Position numbers and translations under genes: made by a program
Assembly (NCBI GenBank): GCA_964442075.1
Contig: CAYTWH010000001.1
Location: 1 to 64,000 of the forward strand
From: CAYTAU01 sp964442075
GTDB taxonomy: Bacteria; Bacteroidota; Bacteroidia; Bacteroidales; CAYTAU01
Direction of reading: 5' to 3'
Length of the DNA stretch: 64,000 bases
Shown here: one piece after another, positions 43,901 to 53,513 of the stretch
Numbering within the stretch: position 1 is the stretch's first letter
Layout: the number at the start of each line of letters is the position of its first letter
The notes under the pieces: model-generated
Told to the model about the DNA's origin: nothing
What the model saw: only the letters and a program-made list of their open reading frames with translations
Database searches by the model: none

Positions 43901-45147
43901 GCATTCCAAATACTGATACATTGCAAAATCCAACTGTTATAATATACGATACTCCCGGAGTATATCCCGTTACTTTGAAAATAACAAGTTCCATTGGAAA
44001 TGATACCCTTACTAAAATTGACTATATTACTGTAATTGATAATTCATTTTTAGATACTTTATGGACAGATTTCAGAGCCACTACTGCAAGATTGATACAA
44101 GAGGGAAGCTCTGTTTCTTTTGAAGATCTTACTGCAGGATACCCAACTGATTGGACATGGAATTTTGAAGGAGGTACGCCATTGATATCTAATGACCAAC
44201 ACCCTCTTAATATTACATATTTAACAGCCGGCAGTTATGATGTTCAACTTATTGTTACAAACGGGATATTTTCAGATACTCTTACAAAAGGAGATTTTAT
44301 AATTGTTACTGATGGTCTTTGGCAAGACCCTAATGGATTTTGCGATACAATAAATAATTTGACAAGTAATGATATACCTCTAACTTTTCGACATTTAACA
44401 CCTGACAAATGGGGATATTTTCCCGGACACAATGGCTATACTGTAAAAGCGTATGCCGAAAAATTCACAAATTATACATTTAGTAATGTACAAGGAATGT
44501 TGGTTCCGGTTATTAAAGCTTATTCTGCATCATCAAGTGCTAAAGTAAAATTTACTGTATGGGATATGGATACGACAGGGTATCCCGGTAATGAAATTGA
44601 AACAATAGATGCGCAGATAGGAGATTTTACTCCATATTTATATCATTCAATTTTATTTGATAATCCTGCACCTGTAAATGGAACATTCTTTGTTGGTTTC
44701 CAATTGTTTTACAGTACACCTGCTGATACTTTTGCAATATATATGGCACCAAATCGTGGAATTGGCGGACAAAATACTATGTATGTTAAAAGAAGTTCAG
44801 ATTGGATGTGTCCTTCCGATTTGTTAGGCGACACATTGAATACAGCTCTTGGAATTAATCTTATAGGTTGTCTTGTAAAGGTAAAAGAAATTGATATCGA
44901 AGAAAATATTAATATATATCCAAATCCTTCTAACAATATTGTTAATATTGACATAAATGATAAACTTAATTCTGATATTAAAGTGGCTGTTTACGACATT
45001 TTTGGAAGGGAATTAAATGTTTCCGAATCACAAATTGATACAGGTAATATTAGTCTTAATTTCTCAGAATATAATTCAGGCATATATCTGATTTATATTA
45101 CTGTTGATGAAAAACTAATAACTAAAAAAATTACAATTATAAAATAG
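40996..45147 (+). CDS. Gingipain-like C25 cysteine protease with PKD domains and T9SS sorting domain
   Basis: 1383 residues with a signal peptide (about 1-24). A pro-domain (about 25-230) precedes a C25 catalytic domain. Catalytic His434 is in YCGHGDHDFW and Cys467 in FSVACIVGEF; the 33-residue distance is that of the arginine gingipains. An Ig-like linker (about 590-670) is followed by five PKD domains (about 670-1110, ending motifs such as DWTFAGGTPGTSTTQNP), a further beta domain (about 1130-1300) and a T9SS type A sorting domain (IYPNPSNNIVNI ... GIYLIYI). It is expected to be a secreted, surface-attached protease. The organism's T9SS machinery genes are not in the window. Confidence 0.93.
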   Translation: MKKSLIIKSFSVVLFSLFCFNLYAVEKGSKDYKVEYTQVNSSEFLLEYDINNFQLTETIKNGVTYSRINFDGNVTTMKNGWAELPILSTSVQLSPNKNVNIEIINSEYEEYSLNNPLLPSRGVIYRNQDPSTIPYQIDPNSLIDEWYPGELFTNSEPYIIRDVRGMNIQIKPFAYNSVQNKLRVYTKLTVRVYENNIKPVNPILNTSKITSEMPGIYSSIFINYNQNQTKWANEIDEFGEILVIYTSANATVIQPWITWKKEKGYTVHEEEVATGTNVKTLIETEYNANNNILYVQLVGDWADVKSDLGTSQSGPTDPMLGCVVGGDDYYDLMVGRFSASSTAHVTTQGDKTISYERDPEIGGTWYSNGLGIGSHEGPGDDNETDQDHIDIIKENRLLPFTYTNVDEAYGASVPVSDVSTPVNNGLSVINYCGHGDHDFWVTSGYSNTNVNSSTNGNKLPFVFSVACIVGEFHTGGDCLAEAMLRKDGGGALVTWMATINQPWQPPMRGQDYANDVLTQGYDYTSNPGTGNNTTYGKTTFGSITFNAGALMISEVSSSSDWDTYKTWTIFGDASVQVRTEMPKALVLSNEIVTPGTFNTTVTVAGNPFENAIVSLYKSGDPQPYSALTDASGSVSITHPLTGTVKLTVTGFNLATYSQDKVVDTGTLLSEFSGTPLTIPEGGTVDFTDLSVGPNTIISWDWTFPSSVQGSSTIQNPTAIQYNTAGNYDVTLTVGDGTNTHTTTKPDYIHVTGPLTADFSGTPLSLLPTNTVDFTDLSLGGSTITDWDWTFAGGTPGTSTTQNPTIQYDTPGIYQVSLTVTDDVSATDTKTETTYIEVIDPNAFNTDFYANFTTIIEGGTIDFYDDTQNGPATTWSWEFTGAETPTSIDQNPTGIQYMTQGTYIVKLTSSDGVDTDDEEKIDYITVVDSSFYPEVDFVANFTTVFVGNSVDFFDLSTGSPDTWAWTFTGGIPNTDTLQNPTVIIYDTPGVYPVTLKITSSIGNDTLTKIDYITVIDNSFLDTLWTDFRATTARLIQEGSSVSFEDLTAGYPTDWTWNFEGGTPLISNDQHPLNITYLTAGSYDVQLIVTNGIFSDTLTKGDFIIVTDGLWQDPNGFCDTINNLTSNDIPLTFRHLTPDKWGYFPGHNGYTVKAYAEKFTNYTFSNVQGMLVPVIKAYSASSSAKVKFTVWDMDTTGYPGNEIETIDAQIGDFTPYLYHSILFDNPAPVNGTFFVGFQLFYSTPADTFAIYMAPNRGIGGQNTMYVKRSSDWMCPSDLLGDTLNTALGINLIGCLVKVKEIDIEENINIYPNPSNNIVNIDINDKLNSDIKVAVYDIFGRELNVSESQIDTGNISLNFSEYNSGIYLIYITVDEKLITKKITIIK

Positions 45148-45202
45148 ATTAACGGGATACTAATCAGAAGTTGATCATTGTACATTTCTTGTAATTCAAA
45201 TG

Positions 45203-45236
45203 ATAAGAAAAGCCGCTTTCCAGCGGCTTTTCTTAT
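45203..45236. terminator. Bidirectional terminator between convergent genes
   Basis: A 15-bp perfect stem ATAAGAAAAGCCGCT/AGCGGCTTTTCTTAT with a 4-base loop sits between the converging protease and 1790-residue genes. A/T flanks allow termination on both strands. Confidence 0.85.
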
Positions 45237-48200
45237 TATTTTATAATCAGTTTCTCGGCTTTTATAAATCTTTCAGTAATAATTTCAAGATTATACATTC
45301 CCGTAGCATGAGTTCCAATATTTATCTTGGTTTTAAATTCTCCTGATAATTGTTGCCACTCCTCAGAATAAACCATTTTCCCTAACACATCTGTAATCTT
45401 TATGATTACATCTTGAGGTTCAGTAAGCACAAACTCTACCACAAACTCACCTCTGTTTGGATTTGGAAATACAGAGAAAGTATTTTCAAACTCAGTATCT
45501 TCAATATTCACAACTACAACATTCAGCATATCAGATATAGAAGTACAACCATATAAATTTGTAACTTCAACCTGATAAAACCCTGATTGCGTTGCAGTAT
45601 AAAATTGACCTGTTGCTCCTCCAATAGGACTTCCATTAAAATACCATTGATTATCAGTTGTAGAACTTGACACTAATGTATTTCCTCCTTGTGTTATTGT
45701 TGGTTGTGCAGGAATCGGATTAACTGTAACAGGAATTGAGTTAATATAAGAAGTACAAGCATTTTCTAATACACTTAATGTAACATTCATTAAACCATCA
45801 GTACTCCAGTTAACAGCATGAGGTCCTTGACCGGATGGGCTTGTTGTAGCACCATCAAAATTCCATGTGTATGTAGCAGCGATGTTGGCATTTCCTGTAT
45901 ATGTTACGATTGCATCTTCACCAACACAAACAGGATTATCAATTGTAAAATCTGATGTTGGAGTCTGATTCACGGTAATTGATTCTGATGTCAACGGAGA
46001 CGCACATCCGTTTTCTGTAACTTGCAAATTAACATTATATGTTCCACCTGTTCCCCATGTAATTTCATAAGGTCCCTGCCCTATTCCTGAATAAATAGTT
46101 GCCCCATCAAAATTCCAAGTATAAATTGCACTTCCTGTTCCTGTACCAGCATATGTTAAGTTAACTGAATCGCCACTACAAATTGTATTAGTTGAAACCG
46201 TGAAATCACTTGTTGGTGAACTAAGAACATCAATATCATCTGTTGAGGCAGTTGACACACATCCATTTTCTGAAACTGTTAATGACAATGTGTGTAATCC
46301 TGTACCTGTATAATAGACTTCAAATGGTCCTTGTCCGCTACCGCTTAATATTACTCCGGCAGCATAATCCCAATTATATATAGCACTGCCAGAACCATTT
46401 CCGGTATATGTAACAATTGCAGTATCATATGCACAAATTGTTGATGGTGCAATATTAAACGTTGATGTTGGAGTAGTTGTCACAGAAATTGGAATTAAAC
46501 TTGGCACTGATGTACAACCATTCTCTGTTACAATTAAGGAAACATCATAACTTCCTCCTGATACCCAAGAGACTGTATGTGGTCCTTGACCTGAACCTGG
46601 GGTAGCAATACCTCCATCGAAATCCCAAGTATATCCAGCAGAGCCTGAACCATTGCCGGTATAAGTTACTGAAATATCTCCATCGCTACATATAGCAGTT
46701 GAAGAAACAATAAAGCTACTTGTTGGCAAATCATTTATTACTAAATTTTCTGAACTCTGCGGAGAAGTACATCCTCCTTCTGAAACAATTAGAGTTATAG
46801 ATTCTGACCCTGATGAAGAATATGATATTTGATAAGGTCCTTGTCCTGATCCACTAACAATAGTCCCAGTTCCAAAATCCCAAGAATATGTTGCTCCTAC
46901 TGTGCCTGTTCCTGTATATGTAACAGTTGTAGTTTCTCCTGCACATATTGAATTGTCACTTAAGATAAATGTATTTGTCGGAGTTGCAAGAACCGTAACC
47001 GGCATAACTGTTGGTGTTGAAGAACAACCATCCTCCGCAACAGTCAATGAAACATTATAACTTCCGGACGAAGCCCATGTAATATCATGTGGTCCTTGCC
47101 CATTTCCGGGAGTAGCACTTCCCCCGTCAAAATCCCAAATGTATGTTGCAAGAACAGTTCCTGTTCCTGTATAAGTTGCCGTTACCGGATTCATCGCACA
47201 AGCTGAAGAATTCATATTAAATGTTGATGTTGGTGATGTTCCAAAATCTACTTGAATAGTGTCTGATCCCGAACAACCTCCATCAGTAACTTCTACCCAA
47301 TATTGTCCTGCTACTGTTACATTTAGAGTTTGGTTTGTTCCTCCAGTTGACCAATTAAATATTGCTGTTGGATTACCCGCATCAAGAGTAATTGATGCTG
47401 CATCACAAACACTTGTATCATTTCCAATGTCAACAATAAGTTCAGAAAGTATTGTTACATTCACTGTATCATCTTCAAAACCACAAGCATTTGTAACTTC
47501 AACCCAAAACTGACCCGGAGTAGATACAAGAATCGCTTGTGTTGTTGCTCCGGTTGACCACAAGTATGTTGATCCCGGATTTCCAGCATCTAAAAATCCT
47601 GATCCACAGAATGTTGTATCGTTTGGAAAATTAAGTGATAATGCTGTACCAAATTCATCAGCCCCAATATCTGGTGTGAATATATCACGTGATTGACCAT
47701 CAATATCATCTACTATTTCTGTTACAGGGTATCCTGCATCATTTAAGCTTGGGTTACAAGTATGTAAATCCGAATTTGAAACAAATCCAGGAAGAACTGA
47801 TATTGAGTTTGCATCTTTTAAACTAGACGCTTTCCAATTGGCTAAAGTGGCACAATTAGTACTACTCCAATAACCAAGATTACTACCATTGGTGTAAAGA
47901 TTGTTATAATCACAAATATTAGGAGAAGAAGTATCCTCTACTCGAATAGCATATCCGTTACTACTATTACAGAAAATATTATTTTGAATCTGAAGATTAC
48001 TAGAAGTAGTACTATAATATTGGTAGAAACAATAATTGCCAGTTCCAGATCTGCTTATATTTACTGAGTTGTAATAGAAATTCTGATAATTAGATCTTGT
48101 AATATAAATACCATGTCCGGTACCACTACCGCCTACATTAATAAAGTTATTGCCTATTAAACCTCTATTTAAAGAAGTGCCATCACAATAAGTCATATAT

Positions 48201-50608
48201 ATAGCATAGTAACCTTGAGTAAGTACAATCTTGTTTCTTAGCACTTCAATATTATTATCACAAATATTTAAATATAGACCTTGGTAAGAAGCATAAGACG
48301 TATTTGAAGTAATTGTATTATCATTAAAATGCATACCATGCATATAGTCAAGGCTAACAGCTTTATAGAATTGATCTTTAATTTCATTCTCAATAATTTC
48401 TAATCCAGCACCTGAATTATTATAATAAATACCATAACTACCATTCTTAATTAGGTTGTTCTGGAAAACATTATAAGAGTTGATGCCACTGTTTTCGTAA
48501 ATCACAGCCATATTAATAGAATTACTTGTTGTTGTTGTTGCGCCTTCTATAATACAATTTCTAACGGTTATATAAGTAGAGGCGTTTGTAATCTGAAGTA
48601 CATTAGAATAACTGGCTCCAATAGCTCGTATAGTAATACCATCAATTGTTAAATAATCACAACCATTTAATCTACAGGTGTAATTATTTGTAGACGTCGG
48701 GGTATAGGTCCATACTACTGCTGTACTATCTCCACTCTCCGATTGGAATGTTACTGTATTGGTGGAACTGGTGTACATAATATTTTCTATGCTCTCTTGT
48801 AGGTTATAAATACCATCGCGCATATTAAATACTACTGGACCACATACACCACCATTTTCAAGATCAACTAAGGCTGCTGTAATAGTTGCATAATCAGGAC
48901 TTGTTCCTCCTATGGTGTATGTTCCTGACATAGATTGGTAAACATTATTTATTGAAGATTGATCATTATGAGTAAAACCTTCTGAACCACCATTAGGATC
49001 AGTTGTCCATACCACAATATCATAATCTAAACCAAGGTCGAAATCGTAAGCCCCAATGTTAATTGTACCGTCAGAAATGCCTTGTGCTAAATTACCAGCC
49101 CAAGCATAAGGTGTTTGAGCAACTCCGTTTACAGTCCAATTAATATTACATGTTGTAAGATTTGCAGAACCAAAGTTTTTAATTGTTGCATATACAAAAT
49201 CATTATCTATACAATAGGTCAGAGACTCATCAATGGAAGTAATACCGGCATCGTTAACAGGAGTAGTCCATTCATCAGCACCAATATCAGCAGTTGTTAA
49301 ACTTCTGGTTTCTCCATCTATATCTTCTGTTATTTCTGAAACAGCATAACCAAGATCATCTAATAAATAAGCTTGAACATGAAGATCAGAATTAGAAACA
49401 AATTCTGGATCGATAGAAACAGAGTTTGCATCTTTTGAACTAAACGCTTTCCAATTGGCTAAAGTGGCACAATTAGTACTACTCCAATAACCAAGATTAC
49501 TACCATTGGTGTAAAGATTGTTATAATCACAAATATTAGGAGAAGAAGTATCCTCTACTCGAATAGCATATCCGTTACTACTATTACAGAAAATATTATT
49601 TTGAATCTGAAGATTACTAGAAGTAGTACTATAATATTGGTAGAAACAATAATTGCCAGTTCCAGATCTGCTTATATTTACTGAGTTGTAATAGAAATTC
49701 TGATAATTAGATCTTGTAATATAAATACCATGTCCGGTACCACTACCGCCTACATTAATAAAGTTATTGCCTATTAAACCTCTATTTAAAGAAGTGCCAT
49801 CACAATAAGTCATATATATAGCATAGTAACCTTGAGTAAGTACAATCTTGTTTCTTAGCACTTCAATATTATTATCACAAATATTTAAATATAGACCTTG
49901 GTAAGAAGCATAAGACGTATTTGAAGTAATTGTATTATCATTAAAATGCATACCATGCATATAGTCAAGGCTAACAGCTTTATAGAATTGATCTTTAATT
50001 TCATTCTCAATAATTTCTAATCCAGCACCTGAATTATTATAATAAATACCATAACTACCATTCTTAATTAGGTTGTTCTGGAAAACATTATAAGAGTTGA
50101 TGCCACTGTTTTCGTAAATCACAGCCATATTAATAGAATTACTTGTTGTTGTTGTTGCGCCTTCTATAATACAATTTCTAACGGTTATATAAGTGGAGGC
50201 ATTTGTTATCTGAAATACATTAGCATAACTGGCTCCAATTGCTCGTATAGTAATACCATCAATTGTTAAATAATCACAACCATTTAATCTGCATGTATAG
50301 TTATTACTAACAGCAGGTGTGAAAGTCCATACTACTGCTGTACTATCTCCACTCTCCGATTGGAAAGTTACTGTGTTTACAGCTGATACACCTGTAATCG
50401 AATTTATACTTGCTTGTTGATTATAATTTCCATCGCGCACATTAAAAACAACAGGACCTGTAACAGTCTGAGAATTCAGATCGGTTACTGCATCTGTAAA
50501 TGTTAAGTAATCTGGGGTTGTTCCTCCAATTGTGTATGTACCACTTAACTGTGGAAATGCATAAACAGAGATAATGATACTTATTAATAATAAGATTATT
50601 TTTTTCAT
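45236..50608 (-). CDS. Giant T9SS cargo: duplicated parallel beta-helix domains, Ig/PKD repeats, sorting domain
   Basis: 1790 residues with a signal peptide (1-19). Two tandem right-handed parallel beta-helix units (about residues 30-470 and 565-1005) share NxxYGIYYNNS-type coils; their middle parts are encoded by DNA identical over 751 bp. Next come two Ig-like repeats (STYLWSTGATTQAILV) and about eight PKD-like repeats (YTWNFDGATTSPSGQGPHAV-like). The protein ends in a T9SS type A sorting domain (VFPNPNRGEFVVEF ... GMYNLEI). Such proteins act as adhesins or polysaccharide-binding surface proteins. No lyase active site could be assigned. Confidence 0.85.
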   Translation of the reverse strand: MKKIILLLISIIISVYAFPQLSGTYTIGGTTPDYLTFTDAVTDLNSQTVTGPVVFNVRDGNYNQQASINSITGVSAVNTVTFQSESGDSTAVVWTFTPAVSNNYTCRLNGCDYLTIDGITIRAIGASYANVFQITNASTYITVRNCIIEGATTTTSNSINMAVIYENSGINSYNVFQNNLIKNGSYGIYYNNSGAGLEIIENEIKDQFYKAVSLDYMHGMHFNDNTITSNTSYASYQGLYLNICDNNIEVLRNKIVLTQGYYAIYMTYCDGTSLNRGLIGNNFINVGGSGTGHGIYITRSNYQNFYYNSVNISRSGTGNYCFYQYYSTTSSNLQIQNNIFCNSSNGYAIRVEDTSSPNICDYNNLYTNGSNLGYWSSTNCATLANWKAFSSKDANSVSIDPEFVSNSDLHVQAYLLDDLGYAVSEITEDIDGETRSLTTADIGADEWTTPVNDAGITSIDESLTYCIDNDFVYATIKNFGSANLTTCNINWTVNGVAQTPYAWAGNLAQGISDGTINIGAYDFDLGLDYDIVVWTTDPNGGSEGFTHNDQSSINNVYQSMSGTYTIGGTSPDYATITAALVDLENGGVCGPVVFNMRDGIYNLQESIENIMYTSSTNTVTFQSESGDSTAVVWTYTPTSTNNYTCRLNGCDYLTIDGITIRAIGASYSNVLQITNASTYITVRNCIIEGATTTTSNSINMAVIYENSGINSYNVFQNNLIKNGSYGIYYNNSGAGLEIIENEIKDQFYKAVSLDYMHGMHFNDNTITSNTSYASYQGLYLNICDNNIEVLRNKIVLTQGYYAIYMTYCDGTSLNRGLIGNNFINVGGSGTGHGIYITRSNYQNFYYNSVNISRSGTGNYCFYQYYSTTSSNLQIQNNIFCNSSNGYAIRVEDTSSPNICDYNNLYTNGSNLGYWSSTNCATLANWKASSLKDANSISVLPGFVSNSDLHTCNPSLNDAGYPVTEIVDDIDGQSRDIFTPDIGADEFGTALSLNFPNDTTFCGSGFLDAGNPGSTYLWSTGATTQAILVSTPGQFWVEVTNACGFEDDTVNVTILSELIVDIGNDTSVCDAASITLDAGNPTAIFNWSTGGTNQTLNVTVAGQYWVEVTDGGCSGSDTIQVDFGTSPTSTFNMNSSACAMNPVTATYTGTGTVLATYIWDFDGGSATPGNGQGPHDITWASSGSYNVSLTVAEDGCSSTPTVMPVTVLATPTNTFILSDNSICAGETTTVTYTGTGTVGATYSWDFGTGTIVSGSGQGPYQISYSSSGSESITLIVSEGGCTSPQSSENLVINDLPTSSFIVSSTAICSDGDISVTYTGNGSGSAGYTWDFDGGIATPGSGQGPHTVSWVSGGSYDVSLIVTENGCTSVPSLIPISVTTTPTSTFNIAPSTICAYDTAIVTYTGNGSGSAIYNWDYAAGVILSGSGQGPFEVYYTGTGLHTLSLTVSENGCVSTASTDDIDVLSSPTSDFTVSTNTICSGDSVNLTYAGTGTGSAIYTWNFDGATIYSGIGQGPYEITWGTGGTYNVNLQVTENGCASPLTSESITVNQTPTSDFTIDNPVCVGEDAIVTYTGNANIAATYTWNFDGATTSPSGQGPHAVNWSTDGLMNVTLSVLENACTSYINSIPVTVNPIPAQPTITQGGNTLVSSSTTDNQWYFNGSPIGGATGQFYTATQSGFYQVEVTNLYGCTSISDMLNVVVVNIEDTEFENTFSVFPNPNRGEFVVEFVLTEPQDVIIKITDVLGKMVYSEEWQQLSGEFKTKINIGTHATGMYNLEIITERFIKAEKLIIK
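47827..48577 (-). repeat. 751-bp internal duplication, copy 1
   Basis: Identical, as far as I could follow line by line, to 49444-50194 (offset 1617 bp = 539 codons). First differences flank it at 47826 and 48578. It codes the core of a beta-helix domain. Confidence 0.9.
49444..50194 (-). repeat. 751-bp internal duplication, copy 2
   Basis: Partner of 47827-48577 within the same reading frame. The flanking parts of the two domains are diverged, so the perfect identity is best explained by recent gene conversion or a recent partial duplication. Confidence 0.9.
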
Positions 50609-50753
50609 AGGGCGTATTTTTTTTTGTTAGAAATATAATAAGCAAAAATATATTTTTTTCAGTAAATATATGGACAAAATATACATATTTTTTTAAAAAT
50701 TAACCATCAATTTTAAAATAACAAAAAATCAAGGGGTACATCTTGATCCTGCA

Positions 50754-50790
50754 ATAAAAAAAAGCTTCTCAAAATTAATTGAAAAGCTTT
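50754..50790 (-). terminator. Rho-independent terminator for the minus-strand OB-fold gene
   Basis: Read on the minus strand, AAAGCTTTTC pairs with GAGAAGCTTT (one mismatch) around a 10-base loop, then a T run follows. It lies 25 bp after the stop of the 433-residue gene. Confidence 0.8.
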
Positions 50791-50814
50791 CTTTATAATT
50801 TTATGTTCAAAATT

Positions 50815-52116
50815 TTATTCTACAACAACTTTATGTACAGAAGAAGTTTTGCTATAATTTACTTTTAACATATACACTCCTGTTTCAAAATTAGTAACAT
50901 CAAAATTAATTTCCTTTTTAGAAAAGCATGTTTTATTATAAACTAATTCTCCTATTGTGTTAAATAATTCTATGGAATGAATCGGGTTTCCTGAAATAAT
51001 ATTAATATTTTCAGTAGCAGGTATTGGGAAAATTTCAAAAGTATTTTTCGATATAATTTCATTTACTCCTGCGATAATATCGTTGGCATCGCGAGGTAAG
51101 ATCTTATATTGACCAAATGAATAATGTCCAATACCAGTAATATCATAGTGTTCATTTAATATTGGAGTAGCATGGAATATTACATCATCAGTATTTAGGT
51201 CTCCAGAACCATCATTTATTGTCCACATACCATTACCTGCATCAGCATTTGTACAAGTTGCATTAGTAACTTTTATTAAAACACCCTCGTATTCTTCTCC
51301 CATTGTTCCTGTTGTTATTTGTGATATGGCAGGAAGTGTGTTCCCTGGTGAGTGAACAATAAACCCTGCAGGATTAGTCAGTTCTGTTAGTCCATTATAT
51401 TCGGATACAGATGCTGTTAATGTCACGCTATCACCAACTAATGGAGTATTGTTATAATCAAAGACATAAATTCCCGTCCATGGTCCTGTTCCGGATTGAA
51501 TAAAATAATTATTATCCATTGCTACACCGGTAACAATACCTCCTGTTGAAACTGACTGACCATCATAAGGAGAAGCTGCTAGCTGTCCTTGAATATCATA
51601 AATTGATATGAATGAAATTGTAGTTTCTGAAATTACAACACTATCCAATTGTAAATGTTGATTTGCTGCATCAGTATATGATACAGAAATAATAAATTCG
51701 GCACTGTCTGTTGTATTTGACGCTGTTACAGTTTGTGTAAATTCTGTCCATGATGCTGTATTTACATTAATATAGGAATTATAGGCATAATTCAGATCAT
51801 ATAATCCTGTTCTAATATCTCCCTTTCCCTTTACCCAGAATTTTACTTCATATGATGTAGCTGCATCAATATGCATCATTTGAGTTGTAAATCTCTTATG
51901 GTCAGATTCTGTATTAATTAATTGACAAGCATTGCTTCCAAATACAGCACCACTGGTTATTTGCATTATACTATCATCTTCTAATGAAGTTTCAAGTCCA
52001 ACCCATCCGTCAGGGTTTCCGCCTGTCCAGCTTTCAAAATTTGATTGAAATACCTGAGCATTCAAAAATGTGCTGATTAAAAATAGTCCGATTAAAATTG
52101 TGTAAAAAAATTTCAT
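50815..52116 (-). CDS. T9SS-exported protein with carbohydrate-binding-like and OB-fold domains
   Basis: 433 residues with a signal peptide (1-20, ending LNAQ). Residues about 20-165 form a jelly-roll (VFQSNFESWTGGNPDGW ... YEVKFWVKGKG), as in carbohydrate-binding modules. Residues about 170-345 resemble the OB-fold of extracellular nucleases (SIYDIQGQ, GIVTGVAMDNNYFIQSG, YEGVLIKVTNAT, YKILPRDANDI). A T9SS type A sorting domain ends it. The OB-fold, the TonB receptor and the divergent endonuclease suggest extracellular nucleic-acid handling (inference). Confidence 0.8.
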   Translation of the reverse strand: MKFFYTILIGLFLISTFLNAQVFQSNFESWTGGNPDGWVGLETSLEDDSIMQITSGAVFGSNACQLINTESDHKRFTTQMMHIDAATSYEVKFWVKGKGDIRTGLYDLNYAYNSYINVNTASWTEFTQTVTASNTTDSAEFIISVSYTDAANQHLQLDSVVISETTISFISIYDIQGQLAASPYDGQSVSTGGIVTGVAMDNNYFIQSGTGPWTGIYVFDYNNTPLVGDSVTLTASVSEYNGLTELTNPAGFIVHSPGNTLPAISQITTGTMGEEYEGVLIKVTNATCTNADAGNGMWTINDGSGDLNTDDVIFHATPILNEHYDITGIGHYSFGQYKILPRDANDIIAGVNEIISKNTFEIFPIPATENINIISGNPIHSIELFNTIGELVYNKTCFSKKEINFDVTNFETGVYMLKVNYSKTSSVHKVVVE

Positions 52117-52171
52117 AAGCTTTTGTTTTAAATTTTATGTAAAATTATTGAATTAATAAATATTATTTTAA

Positions 52172-53494
52172 TTAATTTGTTTCTTTTATAATAATATTAT
52201 CAACTTCCCATGTACTTCCGGTTGAACCTGTTCCTGTATATACATATGCAATATGAACATTACTTTGTTTATATGCTGAGATATCAACATATCCAGAACT
52301 AGCCCATGCAAAACCTCCAGTAGATAATGTAAAAGATAATTGAGTCCATGTTGCTGTTGAAGGATCGCTAGTTCCATCATAATCAGTAGAAATATGTGCC
52401 TGCAATGTTGGACCTGAATAATTATAAGCATTGCTAAATGATAAAATTGGTGAAACCGTTTCGCTTAAATCAACTACTGGAGAAATTAACCATGTTTCAC
52501 ATGCAATATTGTTACTTCCATCATAGTTACTAATGCTCCCACATACAACTCCTCCGCCTGAATATATTTCCCAACCAATATTTCCTGAAACTTGTTTCTC
52601 TGTCCACCCTCCTGATAATAAACTTCCATCCTCAAAGTTTTTATATAAAATTCCAAATCTTTTGTTATTAAAAACTACATCATTAGTATCTCTAATATAT
52701 AATTGATAATCATCATCATATTTTGAAAGAACTCCTATAATGTATCCACTTTTATCAGGAACAACAGAATTTGCAAAACCTGCATAACCACTGGTTCTAA
52801 GAATTAGTGTATTAAAAGCAGTATCTTCTAAATTAAGATTAACTGTAATCTGATTCACTCCATCGGCATATGTAAATCCTGTTAATGCAAATTGAACTTC
52901 ATTAATTCTAACTAATCTGCCGAATAAACTATCATTTAGCGGAATATCCGGGATAGCAATTTCTATTGGCTCAATATCTTTTGGACATGATTTCCTAAAC
53001 ATATATTTATCAATTAATGAAACCGGTATTCTTCCCAAACTTGCTCCTTCAAATAATCCCATTCCTATAACTAATGAGTTTGTTCTGTCATCAAGTTCAA
53101 CATTTAAACCCGATAATTTTATTTGTACTGTTTGACCAACATCATAATCATTATAAAGGCTTGTTCCATCAACAGATATTATTAAAGCATCTGTAGAATC
53201 CTGTAAGTATATTTCTTTATAAAAATTCCCCTCTTTATCAGAAGAAATTACTGTTGCTTCAAGCACATAATTTTGTTCCGGCGGAAACGTCTTAACATTA
53301 CCCAATAATATATCAAAAGTATCCAGATTATAAAGTTCCAGTATCTTTTCAATTGTAATGTTTGGGTTTAATCCCGGATTCGCATCACATGGATTGGGAA
53401 TTTCAGGTTCGTCAAATTCTTTTTTAACGCAACTTGTAGCAACAATTGTCATGATAAAAATTATTGCTGTTAAAAATTTAAAATTTATTTTCAT
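52172..53494 (-). CDS. DUF5689 lipoprotein with C-terminal choice-of-anchor-like jelly roll
   Basis: 440 residues with a lipoprotein signal (lipobox ATSC, Cys22). Residues about 45-275 are a DUF5689 OB-like domain (YVLEATVISSDKEGNFYKEIYLQD ending in the DTNDVVF segment). Residues about 290-438 are a choice-of-anchor/MAM-like sandwich (WEIYSGGGVVCGSISNYDGS, ACETWLISPVVDLSE, VDNIIIKE). DUF5689 lipoproteins typically sit beside SusC/RagA-like receptors and are thought to capture substrate on the outer surface. Here the TonB receptor gene is upstream by 19 bp in the same operon. Confidence 0.87.
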   Translation of the reverse strand: MKINFKFLTAIIFIMTIVATSCVKKEFDEPEIPNPCDANPGLNPNITIEKILELYNLDTFDILLGNVKTFPPEQNYVLEATVISSDKEGNFYKEIYLQDSTDALIISVDGTSLYNDYDVGQTVQIKLSGLNVELDDRTNSLVIGMGLFEGASLGRIPVSLIDKYMFRKSCPKDIEPIEIAIPDIPLNDSLFGRLVRINEVQFALTGFTYADGVNQITVNLNLEDTAFNTLILRTSGYAGFANSVVPDKSGYIIGVLSKYDDDYQLYIRDTNDVVFNNKRFGILYKNFEDGSLLSGGWTEKQVSGNIGWEIYSGGGVVCGSISNYDGSNNIACETWLISPVVDLSETVSPILSFSNAYNYSGPTLQAHISTDYDGTSDPSTATWTQLSFTLSTGGFAWASSGYVDISAYKQSNVHIAYVYTGTGSTGSTWEVDNIIIKETN

Positions 53495-53513
53495 TTTTAT
53501 AACTTTTTAATTT

